Assembly (NCBI RefSeq): GCF_003287875.1
Contig: NZ_QMKK01000058.1
Coordinates: 22,323-86,322 of the forward strand
Length of the DNA: 64,000 nt
Reading direction: 5' to 3'
Origin: Martinezella tropici
Lineage (GTDB): Bacteria > Pseudomonadota > Alphaproteobacteria > Rhizobiales > Rhizobiaceae
Shown in pieces: positions 16,402 to 25,182 of the stretch. Position 1 is the stretch's first letter. Each line of letters starts with the position of its first letter. A program made the translations under genes and the position numbers. The notes below the pieces were generated by a model. The model made no database searches and was not told the origin of the DNA. It saw nothing but the letters and a program-made list of their open reading frames with translations.

Positions 16402-17457
16402 ATGGAAAAGAAATCAATTGTGCGGGCCGCCGCAGTGCAGATCGCACCTGATCTCACCTCACGGGAAAAGACGCTGGCCCGGGTTCTGGAAGCAATCCAT
16501 GAGGCCGCGGGCAAGGGTGCCGAACTGGTGGTCTTCCCGGAAACCTTCGTGCCTTGGTATCCCTATTTCTCCTTTGTCCTGCCGCCGGTGCTTTCCGGCA
16601 AGGAACATGTCCGGCTCTACGACGAGGCCGTCACCGTGCCGAGCGCCGCGACGGAATCCATCGCCGCAGCAGCTCGCAATCACGGCATCGTCGTCGTGCT
16701 TGGCGTCAACGAGCGCGACCATGGCTCTCTTTACAATACCCAGCTCGTTTTCGACGCCGACGGGGCGCTGATCCTCAAGCGCCGCAAGATCACCCCGACC
16801 TTCCATGAGCGGATGATCTGGGGTCAGGGCGATGCTTCGGGCCTCACGGTGGTCGAAAGCCATGTCGGCCGGATCGGCGCGCTTGCCTGCTGGGAGCACT
16901 ATAATCCGCTCGCCCGCTACGCGCTGATGGCCCAGCACGAGGAGATCCACGTCGCCCAGTTCCCGGGCTCGATGGTCGGGCCGATCTTCGCCGAGCAGAT
17001 AGAAGTGACGATCCGCCATCATGCCCTGGAAAGCGGCTGTTTCGTCGTCAATGCGACAGGCTGGCTGACCGACGAACAGATCACCTCGATCACGCCGGAC
17101 CAGGGGCTGCAAAAGGCCCTGCGCGGCGGCTGCATGACGGCGATCGTCTCTCCGGAAGGCAAGCACCTCGCCCCACCCCTCGCCGAGGGTGAAGGCATGG
17201 TGATCGCCGACCTCGATATGAGCCTGATCGTCAAGCGCAAGCGGATGATGGATTCCGTCGGTCACTACGCCCGACCCGAACTCTTGCATCTCGTCATCGA
17301 CGGACGTGCGACCGCACCAATGGTCGCCTCCCGGACATCTTTCGAAACCGCCCCCGCTTCCACCGAAAGGAGCAATTCCGATGGACACTTCGACAACACG
17401 TCTTCCGACCGAGATTCTGATCAACGAGTTGCAGTCCTTCGGAGCCAGGCTGGTTGA
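16402..17457 (+). CDS. Nit6803-type nitrilase
   Basis: Carbon-nitrogen hydrolase of 351 residues that converts nitriles to carboxylic acids and ammonia. The catalytic triad is complete: E47 (VVFPETF), K129 (RRKITPTFHE) and C163 (LACWEHYNPL). The sequence is that of the nitrilase branch (aliphatic and aromatic nitriles, as in Synechocystis Nit6803), with CWEHY rather than an amidase CYD. AAGGAG precedes the start. The last 25 residues overlap the next gene by 77 bases and are low complexity (Ser/Asp rich), so they are probably dispensable. Within Nit1C clusters this enzyme is the defining member; these clusters have been linked to cyanide assimilation in pseudomonads, although the true substrate here is open. 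Confidence 0.95.
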   Translation: MEKKSIVRAAAVQIAPDLTSREKTLARVLEAIHEAAGKGAELVVFPETFVPWYPYFSFVLPPVLSGKEHVRLYDEAVTVPSAATESIAAAARNHGIVVVLGVNERDHGSLYNTQLVFDADGALILKRRKITPTFHERMIWGQGDASGLTVVESHVGRIGALACWEHYNPLARYALMAQHEEIHVAQFPGSMVGPIFAEQIEVTIRHHALESGCFVVNATGWLTDEQITSITPDQGLQKALRGGCMTAIVSPEGKHLAPPLAEGEGMVIADLDMSLIVKRKRMMDSVGHYARPELLHLVIDGRATAPMVASRTSFETAPASTERSNSDGHFDNTSSDRDSDQRVAVLRSQAG

Positions 17458-18502
17458 TCCGAAGGCGGGTCATGAAAGCCGCCGTGGCGGCGCCGGCCCC
17501 TCTGACCACAAGCCGATGACTATTGACGGCATGACCGTCATGGTTCCTGTCCACACCGCACCCGCCTTCGAAAGCCCCTATCTGGTCGAAAAACCGGATG
17601 AGGAAGGCAAGAGCCGCATCAGCCGCGATGGCCGCGTGCTTGGCGAAGTCTCCTTCCCGCTGCGGCCCCGCTTCTACGAGCGCAGCACGGCGGATGGCGT
17701 TCCCTATTCGCAGGTCGCCGTCCTGCACGGCCGCGATGTGCTGGCAACCACGGTGCTGCAGACCTGCATCCGCTATCAAAGCCGCACCAAGACCTGTCAG
17801 TTCTGCGCCATCGGCCAGTCGCTCGCCGCCGGCCGCACCATTGCTCACAAGACGCCCGAGCAATTGGCGGAAGTTGCCAAGGCCGCCGTCGAGCTCGATG
17901 GCGTCAAGCATATGGTGATGACGACGGGCACACCGAAGGGCTCCGATCGCGGGGCGTCCATTCTCGCCGACAGCGCACGCGCCATCAAGGCAGCTGTCGA
18001 CATCCCGATCCAGGCACAATGTGAGCCGCCGGAAGACGATGGCTGGTTCCAGATCATGAAGGATGCCGGCGTCGACGCGCTCGGCATGCATCTCGAAGTC
18101 GTCACACCGGAAATCCGGGCGCGCATCATGCCGGGCAAGGCGCAGGTCTCGATCGAGAAATACATGGCCTCCTTCAAAGCCGCGGTCGAGGTCTTCGGCC
18201 GCGGCCAGGTCTCGACCTATATTCTCGCCGGTCTCGGCGATACTCGCGAAGCGATCCTCGACATCTGCGAGAAGCTCGTTGCCATCGGTGTTTACCCCTT
18301 CGTCGTGCCCTTCGTGCCGATCTCCGGCACGCCGCTCGAAAGCCATCCGGCGCCGAAGCCGGACTTCATGCATTCGATCCTGTCTCCGCTCTCGAAAATG
18401 CTCATCGACAGCGGCCTGAAGGCCGCCGACATCAAGGCCGGCTGCGGCAAATGCGGGGCCTGTTCAGCCCTTTCGACCTACGAAAGGATGCTGACCAAAT
18501 GA
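17381..18502 (+). CDS. MSMEG_0568-family radical SAM protein
   Basis: Protein of 373 residues from the Nit1C cluster. The start at 17381 follows AAAGGAG and lies inside the nitrilase gene. The cluster-binding cysteines appear as C129, C139 and C142 (TCIRYQSRTKTCQFC), giving CX9CX2C and not the usual CX3CX2C; the wide first loop is expected for this family, as for some biotin-synthase-like members. Further Cys lie at the C terminus (GCGKCGACSAL), possibly an auxiliary Fe-S site. TIM-barrel features follow (TGTPKGSDRG, IQAQCEPPED, LGMHLEVVTPE, TYILAGLGDTREAIL). The reaction is unknown to me. It is probably co-translated with the GNAT gene (ATGA overlap). Confidence 0.9.
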   Translation: MDTSTTRLPTEILINELQSFGARLVDPKAGHESRRGGAGPSDHKPMTIDGMTVMVPVHTAPAFESPYLVEKPDEEGKSRISRDGRVLGEVSFPLRPRFYERSTADGVPYSQVAVLHGRDVLATTVLQTCIRYQSRTKTCQFCAIGQSLAAGRTIAHKTPEQLAEVAKAAVELDGVKHMVMTTGTPKGSDRGASILADSARAIKAAVDIPIQAQCEPPEDDGWFQIMKDAGVDALGMHLEVVTPEIRARIMPGKAQVSIEKYMASFKAAVEVFGRGQVSTYILAGLGDTREAILDICEKLVAIGVYPFVVPFVPISGTPLESHPAPKPDFMHSILSPLSKMLIDSGLKAADIKAGCGKCGACSALSTYERMLTK

Positions 18503-19041
18503 TGCTCGAACCCTTCGCCCCCTATCGCGCCGCCGAGTTCCAGGTGAAGTTCGCCACATCATATTGGGAAAGGCGGGAAGCCCATGCGCTTCGCCGTGCC
18601 GTCTTTTGCGATGAGCAGAAGATTTTCGACCAGGACGACCGGGACGCGATCGACGACCACGCCATCCCCATCGTTGCACTGTCGATGATGGGCGTCGCCT
18701 CCGACCGGTTGGTCGGCACGGTGCGCATCCACGAGGAAGAACCGGGGCAGTGGTGGGGTTCGCGCCTCGCCGTCCACGAGGATTTCCGCAAGATCGGTGC
18801 GCTTGGCGCAACACTGATAAAACTAGCCGTTTCCTCGGCCAATGCGATCGGCTGCCACACCTTCCTCGCCAATGTGCAGGTGCAGAACGGCCTGCTCTTC
18901 CGCCGGCTCCATTGGGATGTGGTCGAGGAATTCGAAATTTACGGCAAACCGCATCTCCGGATGAAGGCCAACCTCGCCTGGTATCCGCCCTGCCCCACAC
19001 CGGAAGCCGGTTTCGTGGCTCTACCGAAGAAGGCGGCGTGA
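18499..19041 (+). CDS. MSMEG_0567/Sll0786-family GNAT acetyltransferase
   Basis: N-acetyltransferase of 180 residues overlapping the radical SAM gene by ATGA. GNAT features are visible: an N-terminal substrate arm (WERREAHALRRAVFCDEQKI), strand 4 (RLVGTVRIHEE) and the acetyl-CoA region (WGSRLAVHEDFRKIGALGAT), followed by CHTFLANVQVQNGLLFRRLHW. In other genomes this domain is sometimes fused to the AIR-synthase-like protein encoded next, which supports a physical or sequential partnership. The acceptor substrate is unknown. Confidence 0.9.
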   Translation: MMLEPFAPYRAAEFQVKFATSYWERREAHALRRAVFCDEQKIFDQDDRDAIDDHAIPIVALSMMGVASDRLVGTVRIHEEEPGQWWGSRLAVHEDFRKIGALGATLIKLAVSSANAIGCHTFLANVQVQNGLLFRRLHWDVVEEFEIYGKPHLRMKANLAWYPPCPTPEAGFVALPKKAA

Positions 19042-19043
19042 CC

Positions 19044-20039
19044 ATGGCGATCGATGTCACGGCACTCGCCGCCAAACTTGCCGCCTCTTCCGGCATCGCC
19101 GCTAAGGCGGACATCGGTCCGGTTGCCGCCGGTCTGGGATTGGGGGGCCAGCCAGTCGCCGTCGGAGATGACTGTGCCGCCCTGCCCGATGGCGACGGCT
19201 ATCTCCTCTTCGCCATCGAAGGCTTCATCAATGAATTCGTCGCAGCCGATCCGTGGTTTGCCGGCTGGTGCGGGGTGATGGTCAATATTTCCGACGTCGT
19301 CGCCATGGGCGGCCGACCGGTTGCCGTGGTCGATGCGGTCTGGGCGAATGGCGAGGTGAATGCCTCTCCGGTACTGGAAGGAATGCGCGCTGCGGCCGCC
19401 GCCTATGGCGTGCCCATCGTCGGTGGCCATACCAATATCCGCACCGACCGCCACCAGCTTTCTGTGGCGATCCTCGGCCGAGCGAAAAAGCTGCTGACGA
19501 GTTTCGATGCTAAGCCGGGCGACATCCTGCTCGCCGCCGTCGATCATCGCGGCCGTTATCGCGAGCCGTTCAACAACTGGGAGGCAGCAACCGACGCGCC
19601 GCCTGGGCGGCTGCGTGGCGACCTCGAAATCATGGCCGGGATTGCTGAAGCCGAACTGGCTTTCGCTGCGAAGGATATCAGCCAGGGCGGCATACCCGGC
19701 ACGGCGATCATGCTGGCGGAGTGCTCCGGGGTCGGCATCGATATCGATCTGACGGCCATCCCGCTGCCGGAAAGCGTCGCGCTGGAGCGCTGGCTGTCGA
19801 CGTTTCCGAGTTACGGCTACCTCCTGTCGGTCGCGCCCGCGAATCTGGAAGCCGTCCTCAAAACCTTCACCGCGCGCGGCATCGTCGCCGCCGCTATCGG
19901 CACGGTCAATGCCGGCAGCGAGGTCGCCATCAGCGCCGATGGCAACCGCGCGGTCATCCGCGACCATGCCAGGGTGCCGCTCCTGGGCCTTGGACCGGCA
20001 GCCGCCGACGAAAGACGAGAACGGGAGGATGCTGCATGA
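19044..20039 (+). CDS. Sll0787-family AIR synthase-like protein
   Basis: Protein of 331 residues from the PurM/ThiL/HypE/SelD superfamily, which activates substrates with ATP. The Gly/Asp-rich nucleotide loop (AVGDDCAALPDGDGYLLFAI) is followed by WCGVMVNISDVVAMGGRPVA and VPIVGGHTNIRTDRHQLSVA, then the C-terminal AIRS domain (AKDISQGGIPGTAIMLAECSG). It starts two bases after the GNAT stop codon. In Nit1C clusters it is presumed to phosphorylate or activate an intermediate of an uncharacterised small molecule. It overlaps the downstream glycosyltransferase gene by ATGA. Confidence 0.9.
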   Translation: MAIDVTALAAKLAASSGIAAKADIGPVAAGLGLGGQPVAVGDDCAALPDGDGYLLFAIEGFINEFVAADPWFAGWCGVMVNISDVVAMGGRPVAVVDAVWANGEVNASPVLEGMRAAAAAYGVPIVGGHTNIRTDRHQLSVAILGRAKKLLTSFDAKPGDILLAAVDHRGRYREPFNNWEAATDAPPGRLRGDLEIMAGIAEAELAFAAKDISQGGIPGTAIMLAECSGVGIDIDLTAIPLPESVALERWLSTFPSYGYLLSVAPANLEAVLKTFTARGIVAAAIGTVNAGSEVAISADGNRAVIRDHARVPLLGLGPAAADERREREDAA

Positions 20040-21190
20040 ACCGTCCTCTGCGCATCGCCATGCTCGCCCATTCGACCAATCCGCGCGGCGGCGTTGTCCA
20101 CGCCATGCAGCTTTCCGAGGCACTGACGGCGCTGGGCCATGACGTCGTCCTGCACGCTCCCGATTCCAAAGGAAACGGTTTTTTCCGCAAGGCGGAATGT
20201 GGCGCGATGCCGTTTCCCGTCGGCCCCACCGTCTCCGACGTGACCGCCATGGTAGAACAGCGGATCGCAGACTATGTGCGGCATTTCGAAAAGCCGGCAG
20301 CGCGCGCATTCGACGTCTTCCACGCCCATGACGGCATTTCCGGCAATGCGATGGCGGTGCTGAAGCAACGTGGCTTCATCCGACGATATGCACGAACCGT
20401 CCACCATGTCGATCAGTTCGCCGATCCGCGGCTGATGGAATTGCAGGACCGTTCCGTCGATGAGGCCGCCCTCTTCTTCACCGTCAGCGCCAAGTGGCAG
20501 CACTATCTGGAGGGAAAAGGAAAATCGGCATCCGTCGTCGGCAACGGCGTCGATACCACACGTTATTCGCCGAACTGGAGCGGGGAGCAGACGGCACTGA
20601 GGGATCGTCTCAAACTTCCCGCAGGCCCCTTATTCCTCAGTATCGGTGGGGTGGAAGCCCGCAAGAACACGATCGGTATCCTCGATGCCTTCCGGCAATT
20701 GCGCGCCGTACAGCCGGAAGCGCAGCTGGTGATCGCCGGCGGCGCGTCGCTGCTGGACCACGGGGGTTACCAGGATGAATTCCGCTCTGAACTGGCGCTG
20801 CTGCGCGAACATGCCTCCGCCGTCCACCTCATCGGCCCGGTCGCCGACGAGGACATGCCGAACCTTTACCGTCTCGCGGATGCGCTGGTCTTCCCCTCGC
20901 TGAACGAGGGCTTCGGGCTCGTGGTTCTGGAGGCGATGGCGAGCGGCGTGCCAGTTATCGTCTCGTCGATCGCGCCGTTCACCGAATATCTCGCCGGCGA
21001 CGATGTCATCTGGTGCGACCCGCGTCATTCGGCCTCGATCGCCGAAGCCATGGCGCTGGCCCTCGTCCCGCAAATCCGCAACCGCGTCATCCCGCGAGGG
21101 CTGGACGTGGCCGGCCGGTTTTCCTGGCGGCGTGTCGCCGAAGCCCACCTTGTCGCATACGCAACCTTGAAGGAGACTACCGATGCCTGA
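20036..21190 (+). CDS. MSMEG_0565-family GT4 glycosyltransferase
   Basis: Retaining GT-B glycosyltransferase of 384 residues. It has the N-terminal acceptor loop (STNPRGGVVHAMQLSEALTA), the HAHDGISGN motif, the donor domain beginning at LFLSIGGVEARKN, and the EX7E motif (EGFGLVVLEAM). The presence of a sugar transferase in the cluster suggests that the pathway product or carrier is glycosylated. GGGAGG precedes the start, which overlaps the upstream gene by four bases; its 3' end overlaps the next gene by eight. Confidence 0.92.
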   Translation: MNRPLRIAMLAHSTNPRGGVVHAMQLSEALTALGHDVVLHAPDSKGNGFFRKAECGAMPFPVGPTVSDVTAMVEQRIADYVRHFEKPAARAFDVFHAHDGISGNAMAVLKQRGFIRRYARTVHHVDQFADPRLMELQDRSVDEAALFFTVSAKWQHYLEGKGKSASVVGNGVDTTRYSPNWSGEQTALRDRLKLPAGPLFLSIGGVEARKNTIGILDAFRQLRAVQPEAQLVIAGGASLLDHGGYQDEFRSELALLREHASAVHLIGPVADEDMPNLYRLADALVFPSLNEGFGLVVLEAMASGVPVIVSSIAPFTEYLAGDDVIWCDPRHSASIAEAMALALVPQIRNRVIPRGLDVAGRFSWRRVAEAHLVAYATLKETTDA

Positions 21191-21470
21191 AATGCGCTTT
21201 GTCATAACGTGGCCCGATGGTCAGGAAGAGAGCTGCTACTCTCCTTCGCTGATCATCCGTGAGTTTTTCACCGAAGGAGAAAGCTATCCGGTGGCGGATT
21301 TCGTCGACCGCAGCCGCAAGGCTCTCAAGATCGCAAGCGATCGGGTGGAGGCGAAGTACGGGTTCGCCTGTTCGTCCGCGAACGACCAGCTTGCCCGCAT
21401 AGAAAGTGCCGCCGAACCCTTCCTGAAGGACGCGGGCGCCCGCGTCCGCTGCGATACCTTTATTCTCTGA
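21183..21470 (+). CDS. MSMEG_0570-family small Nit1C protein
   Basis: Small protein of 95 residues, MPEMRFVITWPDGQEESCYS..., matching the MSMEG_0570 family of Nit1C clusters. It starts with a beta hairpin carrying WPDG, followed by a helix-rich middle (VADFVDRSRKALKIASDRVE) and a C-terminal strand. It has two Cys (C18 and one in FACSSAND). Function is unknown; its size and position suggest a carrier or accessory subunit. It is translationally coupled to the glycosyltransferase gene. Confidence 0.85.
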   Translation: MPEMRFVITWPDGQEESCYSPSLIIREFFTEGESYPVADFVDRSRKALKIASDRVEAKYGFACSSANDQLARIESAAEPFLKDAGARVRCDTFIL

Positions 21471-21482
21471 GAGGATCAGTCG

Positions 21483-22763
21483 ATGCCCCATAATCTCAAG
21501 CAGCATTATTCTGCAGTTGTCGTCGGTGGAGGTCAGGCCGGGCTTTCCGCCAGTCATTACCTCAAGAAACACGGCATCGATCACGTCGTCTTCGAGAAGA
21601 AGACCATCACTCACAAATGGAAGGACGAACGTTGGGATGCATTCTGCCTGGTGACGCCGAACTGGCAATGCCAGCTTCCCGACCACCCGTATGACGGGGA
21701 CGATCCGCATGGCTTCATGGTCAAGGACGAGATAATCGCCTATGTCGAGCGCTTCATCAAAAAGGTCGATGCGCCGGTCGTTGAGAATACCACCGTTAGA
21801 TTGGTCGAACGTATGCCACACGGCGCGTTCAGCGTCGAAACATCGGCAGGGACCGTGACGGCGGACAGCGTCGTGCTAGCGACCAGCCTTTATGCTCGGC
21901 CGGCAATCCCGCGCGCCGCCGAGCGGCTGCCGGACGAGATCCTGCAGCTTCACACAGTCGATTATCGCAATCCGCAGCAACTGCCGGAAGGCGCGGTGAT
22001 CGTCGTTGGCTCCGGCCAGTCCGGCTGCCAGATCGCCGAGGACCTGCATCTCGCCGGTCGCAAAGTGCACATGGTCACCGGCAACGCACCGCGATGCGCC
22101 CGTTTCTATCGCGGCCGGGACGTCGTCGACTGGCTCTCGGATGTTGGGCAATACGAGATCACCGTCGAACATGACGGGATGACCAAGAAGAAGCACGATA
22201 CCAACCACTACCTCACTGGCCGTGACGGCGGGCGCGATCTCGACCTCAGGAAATTCGCGCTTGAGGGGATGAAGCTGTACGGCCGGATGGAGGGCGTGTC
22301 TGGCGGCAAGATGCTGTTTGCGCCGAACCTCAAGGCCAATCTCGATAATGCCGACCGGGTCTATAATGGCATCAACGCCCTGATCGACAAGCATATCGCC
22401 GCCCATAACATCGATGCGCCACCGGCCAGCGTCTATTCTCCCCTATGGGAACCGGCGTCGGAACCGGCGGAACTCGACCTTGCCGCCGAAGGCATCTCGT
22501 CCGTCATCTGGGCTACGGGTTTCACACCGGACTGGTCCTATGTCGGACTGCCGATCTTCGATGGCACCGGCTATCCAGTCCAGCGACGCGGTGTGACGGG
22601 TATAGACGGTGTCTATGTGCTCGGCCTGCCATGGCTCTGGACCTGGGGCTCGGGTCGCTTTCTGGCGGTGGGCAAGGATGCGGAACACGTGGTCGGCCAC
22701 CTGGCGGGCTACCTTGAGAGGGCCGACGAGAAGTCCTTCAGACAAACCGCGACGGGTCGATGA
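21483..22763 (+). CDS. MSMEG_0569-family FAD-dependent oxidoreductase
   Basis: Flavoprotein of 426 residues of the FMO/Baeyer-Villiger-like (YhcG/CzcO) type. The FAD site is at the start (VVVGGGQAGLSASHYLKKHG) and an NADPH site lies in the middle (VIVVGSGQSGCQIAEDLHLA). The ATGFTPDWS motif near residue 340 is the usual second FAD contact. An FxGxxxHxxxY-type BVMO fingerprint is replaced by LQLHTVDYRN. The enzyme is predicted to oxygenate or oxidise a nitrogen-containing small molecule. It is the last conserved Nit1C gene; an LnmK-like gene follows after four bases. Confidence 0.92.
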   Translation: MPHNLKQHYSAVVVGGGQAGLSASHYLKKHGIDHVVFEKKTITHKWKDERWDAFCLVTPNWQCQLPDHPYDGDDPHGFMVKDEIIAYVERFIKKVDAPVVENTTVRLVERMPHGAFSVETSAGTVTADSVVLATSLYARPAIPRAAERLPDEILQLHTVDYRNPQQLPEGAVIVVGSGQSGCQIAEDLHLAGRKVHMVTGNAPRCARFYRGRDVVDWLSDVGQYEITVEHDGMTKKKHDTNHYLTGRDGGRDLDLRKFALEGMKLYGRMEGVSGGKMLFAPNLKANLDNADRVYNGINALIDKHIAAHNIDAPPASVYSPLWEPASEPAELDLAAEGISSVIWATGFTPDWSYVGLPIFDGTGYPVQRRGVTGIDGVYVLGLPWLWTWGSGRFLAVGKDAEHVVGHLAGYLERADEKSFRQTATGR

Positions 22764-22767
22764 TCAG

Positions 22768-23613
22768 ATGAGTGTCGCATTTCTCAATACCTCGACGAAA
22801 ACGTCCGCCAAGCGCGAGCTGATGGAGCGCGCGCTTGATCCCCATATCCTTCTCGGCATGCCGCATCTCAATCCTTTTGGCCTGTCCGAGACATGGCTGA
22901 TGAAAGAGCTCGGACATCGCCACTGGCTGATGCTAGCGCAGCAAATGGACATGGAAGACGCCGACTTCCGGACGCCCGATGGACGCGAGGCATATGCCGC
23001 GATCTGTGCCACATCGCTTATGCAGGCGCGCCTTGAATTGGCCAGAGCCAACGATGTGCTGGTCGTTCATTCCTCTATGTCGCAAGTGTCTCGCACACAG
23101 CACGCCAGCATCCACTATGTGTCTATTGATGCCGGTATAATTGCTGTTGTCGAAATCCTGTCGGCGTTCGTTGCGAGAGAAACAGGCGGCGACAACCGAT
23201 CGCTGACCAGGATGGGAGTGACCACGGGCCTGGCCCAGCCTCGCCTCTCCAATTCCCTTGCTGCAGCGGCAGCGGCGTTCCGGCGCGGTCAATCAGATGT
23301 TGTCTCCGATATCTCCCTAGCAGAGCTTAGGCTTTCCAGAACAATGATCATCCGTCCGAGTCTCCAAGAGGAATTCAACGGCGCGGGACTGCTCTATTTT
23401 GCAAATTTCCAGGCACTTGCCATGAGAGCGATCGAGGATACTCTGCCGCCGTCCCAACTGATGCGGCGCAACGTATTTTTCAACGGCAATATCAATCCCG
23501 GAGAGGCAATCGAACTCAAGGTTCGAAGTTCGGATGATAACGTCAGATGGATTGTCGAATTTTATCGAACAGACGGGTCAAGACTGGGCTTAGTCACAAC
23601 GTGGTTTGCCTAG
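22768..23613 (+). CDS. LnmK-like double-hotdog protein (Pnap_2097 type)
   Basis: Protein of 281 residues. The segment MPHLNPFGLSETWLMKELGH RHW (residues 31-53) is the signature of the N-terminal hotdog of LnmK, a bifunctional methylmalonyl-CoA decarboxylase/acyltransferase of polyketide synthesis, and of the Pnap_2097 family. A second hotdog half follows, with YFANFQALAMRAIEDTLPP and RRNVFFNGNINPGEAIE. This suggests action on an acyl thioester. It starts four bases after the flavin oxidoreductase stop, so it is in the Nit1C operon, although it is not part of the conserved core. No polyketide synthase or acyl carrier protein gene is present in the window, so its partner is unclear. Confidence 0.8.
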   Translation: MSVAFLNTSTKTSAKRELMERALDPHILLGMPHLNPFGLSETWLMKELGHRHWLMLAQQMDMEDADFRTPDGREAYAAICATSLMQARLELARANDVLVVHSSMSQVSRTQHASIHYVSIDAGIIAVVEILSAFVARETGGDNRSLTRMGVTTGLAQPRLSNSLAAAAAAFRRGQSDVVSDISLAELRLSRTMIIRPSLQEEFNGAGLLYFANFQALAMRAIEDTLPPSQLMRRNVFFNGNINPGEAIELKVRSSDDNVRWIVEFYRTDGSRLGLVTTWFA

Positions 23614-23829
23614 GTGTATTTACTAGGGTCGAGACCCATCGAAATCACTAGTGCCCGACAATGGGCATCTGGCGTTTCTCAGCCTCGTCGCTCTGCTCGA
23701 CGAATTACACCGGGGAAGCCTCCGCTTCGTGCCTTAAAATCATCAGCGCTCTGTTGGCCGTCAAACGAATTTTTGCAACAGAACCATCCTGACAATATCC
23801 CGAACGAACCGCACCAATCCTAGGGCAGG

Positions 23830-25182
23830 TCAGATAGGCGTGTTGCTGAGGCTCGGACCGTGAGCCAGATTGGGAATCCTGAGCTCAGCGATGAGCCCTC
23901 CGGTCTCTCGGCGACACAATTGCGTCGTTCCTTTGTGTGACCGTGCAATGTCTGCGACGATTGAAAGCCCCAGTCCGAAACCTGCGTCGGAATCTTTTCG
24001 TGCGGCGTCTACCTTGAAGAACGGTTCGAAGACTTTTTCGCGCAGGCTATCGGGAATGCCTGGGCCGTCATCAATCACGCGGATCGTAAAACCTTCGGCT
24101 TCCCCGATGAGTTGCACATCGACTTGCTGCGCAAACTTCACGGCATTGGCGCAGAGGTTGGTCACGGCGCGTGTGATGGAGGTGGGACGGCAATGGGCGA
24201 TCAGCTTGTTAGGCCCGGCATAACTTATCTTGAACCCGACGTCGGAAAAGTCGCTGCACACCGTCTGCAGAATGCTGGCCACATCGACACGCTCAATCTC
24301 TTCGGTTGCATAGTCATCGCGCAGGTAATTGAGGCTTTCGGTCAGAAGCTTGTCTATATGGTCTATATCGGCCAGTAGCATCTCCCGCACGCTGTTGTCC
24401 TCCATTCGTTCGGTGCGCAATCTAAGCCTCGTCAGCGGCGTTCTGACATCATGACTGATCCCGCGCAGCATGCGCGTGCGCGCTTCGACCATGGTTTGGA
24501 TGCGGTTGTGCATTCCATTCAACGCTCTTGCGAGCGATGTGATCTCGATCGAACCACGCTCTTCGAATATTTGGGACCCATCGTTGATATCGGCTTCTAT
24601 CGCCGCCTTCGAGATCCTCTTAATCGGCTCGGTTACAGTCTTTATCGCAAAGACAAAGAAGAAGGTGATCAATGTAATAACTGCGGTAAAGTAATAAAAG
24701 CCTTGAGTCAGGAACGTGGTCGTCAAAATCGCATCCGGAAAGCCAAAGAAGAGAAGCATAGTGTCATCGTCGACGCTTTCCGCGATGACGCGGCGGCCAT
24801 CCTTGAAGGCGCGCCATCCGCCAAGCGGCGGATCGCCATCGGGCGGGAATAGAAAGTCAACCGTCTTCTCCGCAATTCCCTGCATTTCCGGAGAGGTGGT
24901 AAAGCTCTCGACGACAGAATTTGGGGCCAGAGAGACGTCGAGCCCGGCGCGATGCGCGTTCTCCAGGATGATATTGCGCTCCGACGCCGGTGCATTGCTC
25001 AACAAGGTCGCGATCGTCTTGACCTGTTCCGCAGCATTCTCGAGGTTCGGAACCGCGTAGCTGTCTCTGACGCGTTTTTCCAGCGTTCTTCCGCCGAAAA
25101 TGACGACCACCAAAGCCGCGAGAATGATGACGATGATCTGTCCGCGAAGCGTCTTCGGCATGGTGAGCTGACGTCTAGGCAT
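23830..25182 (-). CDS. Sensor histidine kinase, EnvZ-like
   Basis: Membrane kinase of 450 residues. TM1 is at about 14-30 and TM2 at about 160-180, bracketing a periplasmic sensor of about 130 residues; then a HAMP domain (KTVTEPIKRISKAAIEAD) and the H-box RGISHDVRTPLTRLRLRTER with H244, nearly the EnvZ version. The ATPase has the N-box (NLCANAVKFA), G1 (DDGPGIP) and G2 (GFGLGLSI). I place the start at 25182, where ATGCCTAG overlaps the end of the response regulator gene by eight bases. It acts with that regulator and probably controls the divergent RND efflux operon. Confidence 0.95.
   Translation of the reverse strand: MPRRQLTMPKTLRGQIIVIILAALVVVIFGGRTLEKRVRDSYAVPNLENAAEQVKTIATLLSNAPASERNIILENAHRAGLDVSLAPNSVVESFTTSPEMQGIAEKTVDFLFPPDGDPPLGGWRAFKDGRRVIAESVDDDTMLLFFGFPDAILTTTFLTQGFYYFTAVITLITFFFVFAIKTVTEPIKRISKAAIEADINDGSQIFEERGSIEITSLARALNGMHNRIQTMVEARTRMLRGISHDVRTPLTRLRLRTERMEDNSVREMLLADIDHIDKLLTESLNYLRDDYATEEIERVDVASILQTVCSDFSDVGFKISYAGPNKLIAHCRPTSITRAVTNLCANAVKFAQQVDVQLIGEAEGFTIRVIDDGPGIPDSLREKVFEPFFKVDAARKDSDAGFGLGLSIVADIARSHKGTTQLCRRETGGLIAELRIPNLAHGPSLSNTPI

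Noticed and set aside
17294..18373. Minus-strand frame of 359 codons opposite the radical SAM gene
   Set aside because: Antisense to a clearly conserved gene, His/Asp/Arg-rich composition typical of reverse-frame translation; likewise 18939-20309 and 56847-58217.
23614..23829. Plus-strand frame of 69 codons after the LnmK-like gene
   Set aside because: Basic, low-information composition, no ribosome-binding site, no homology recognised.
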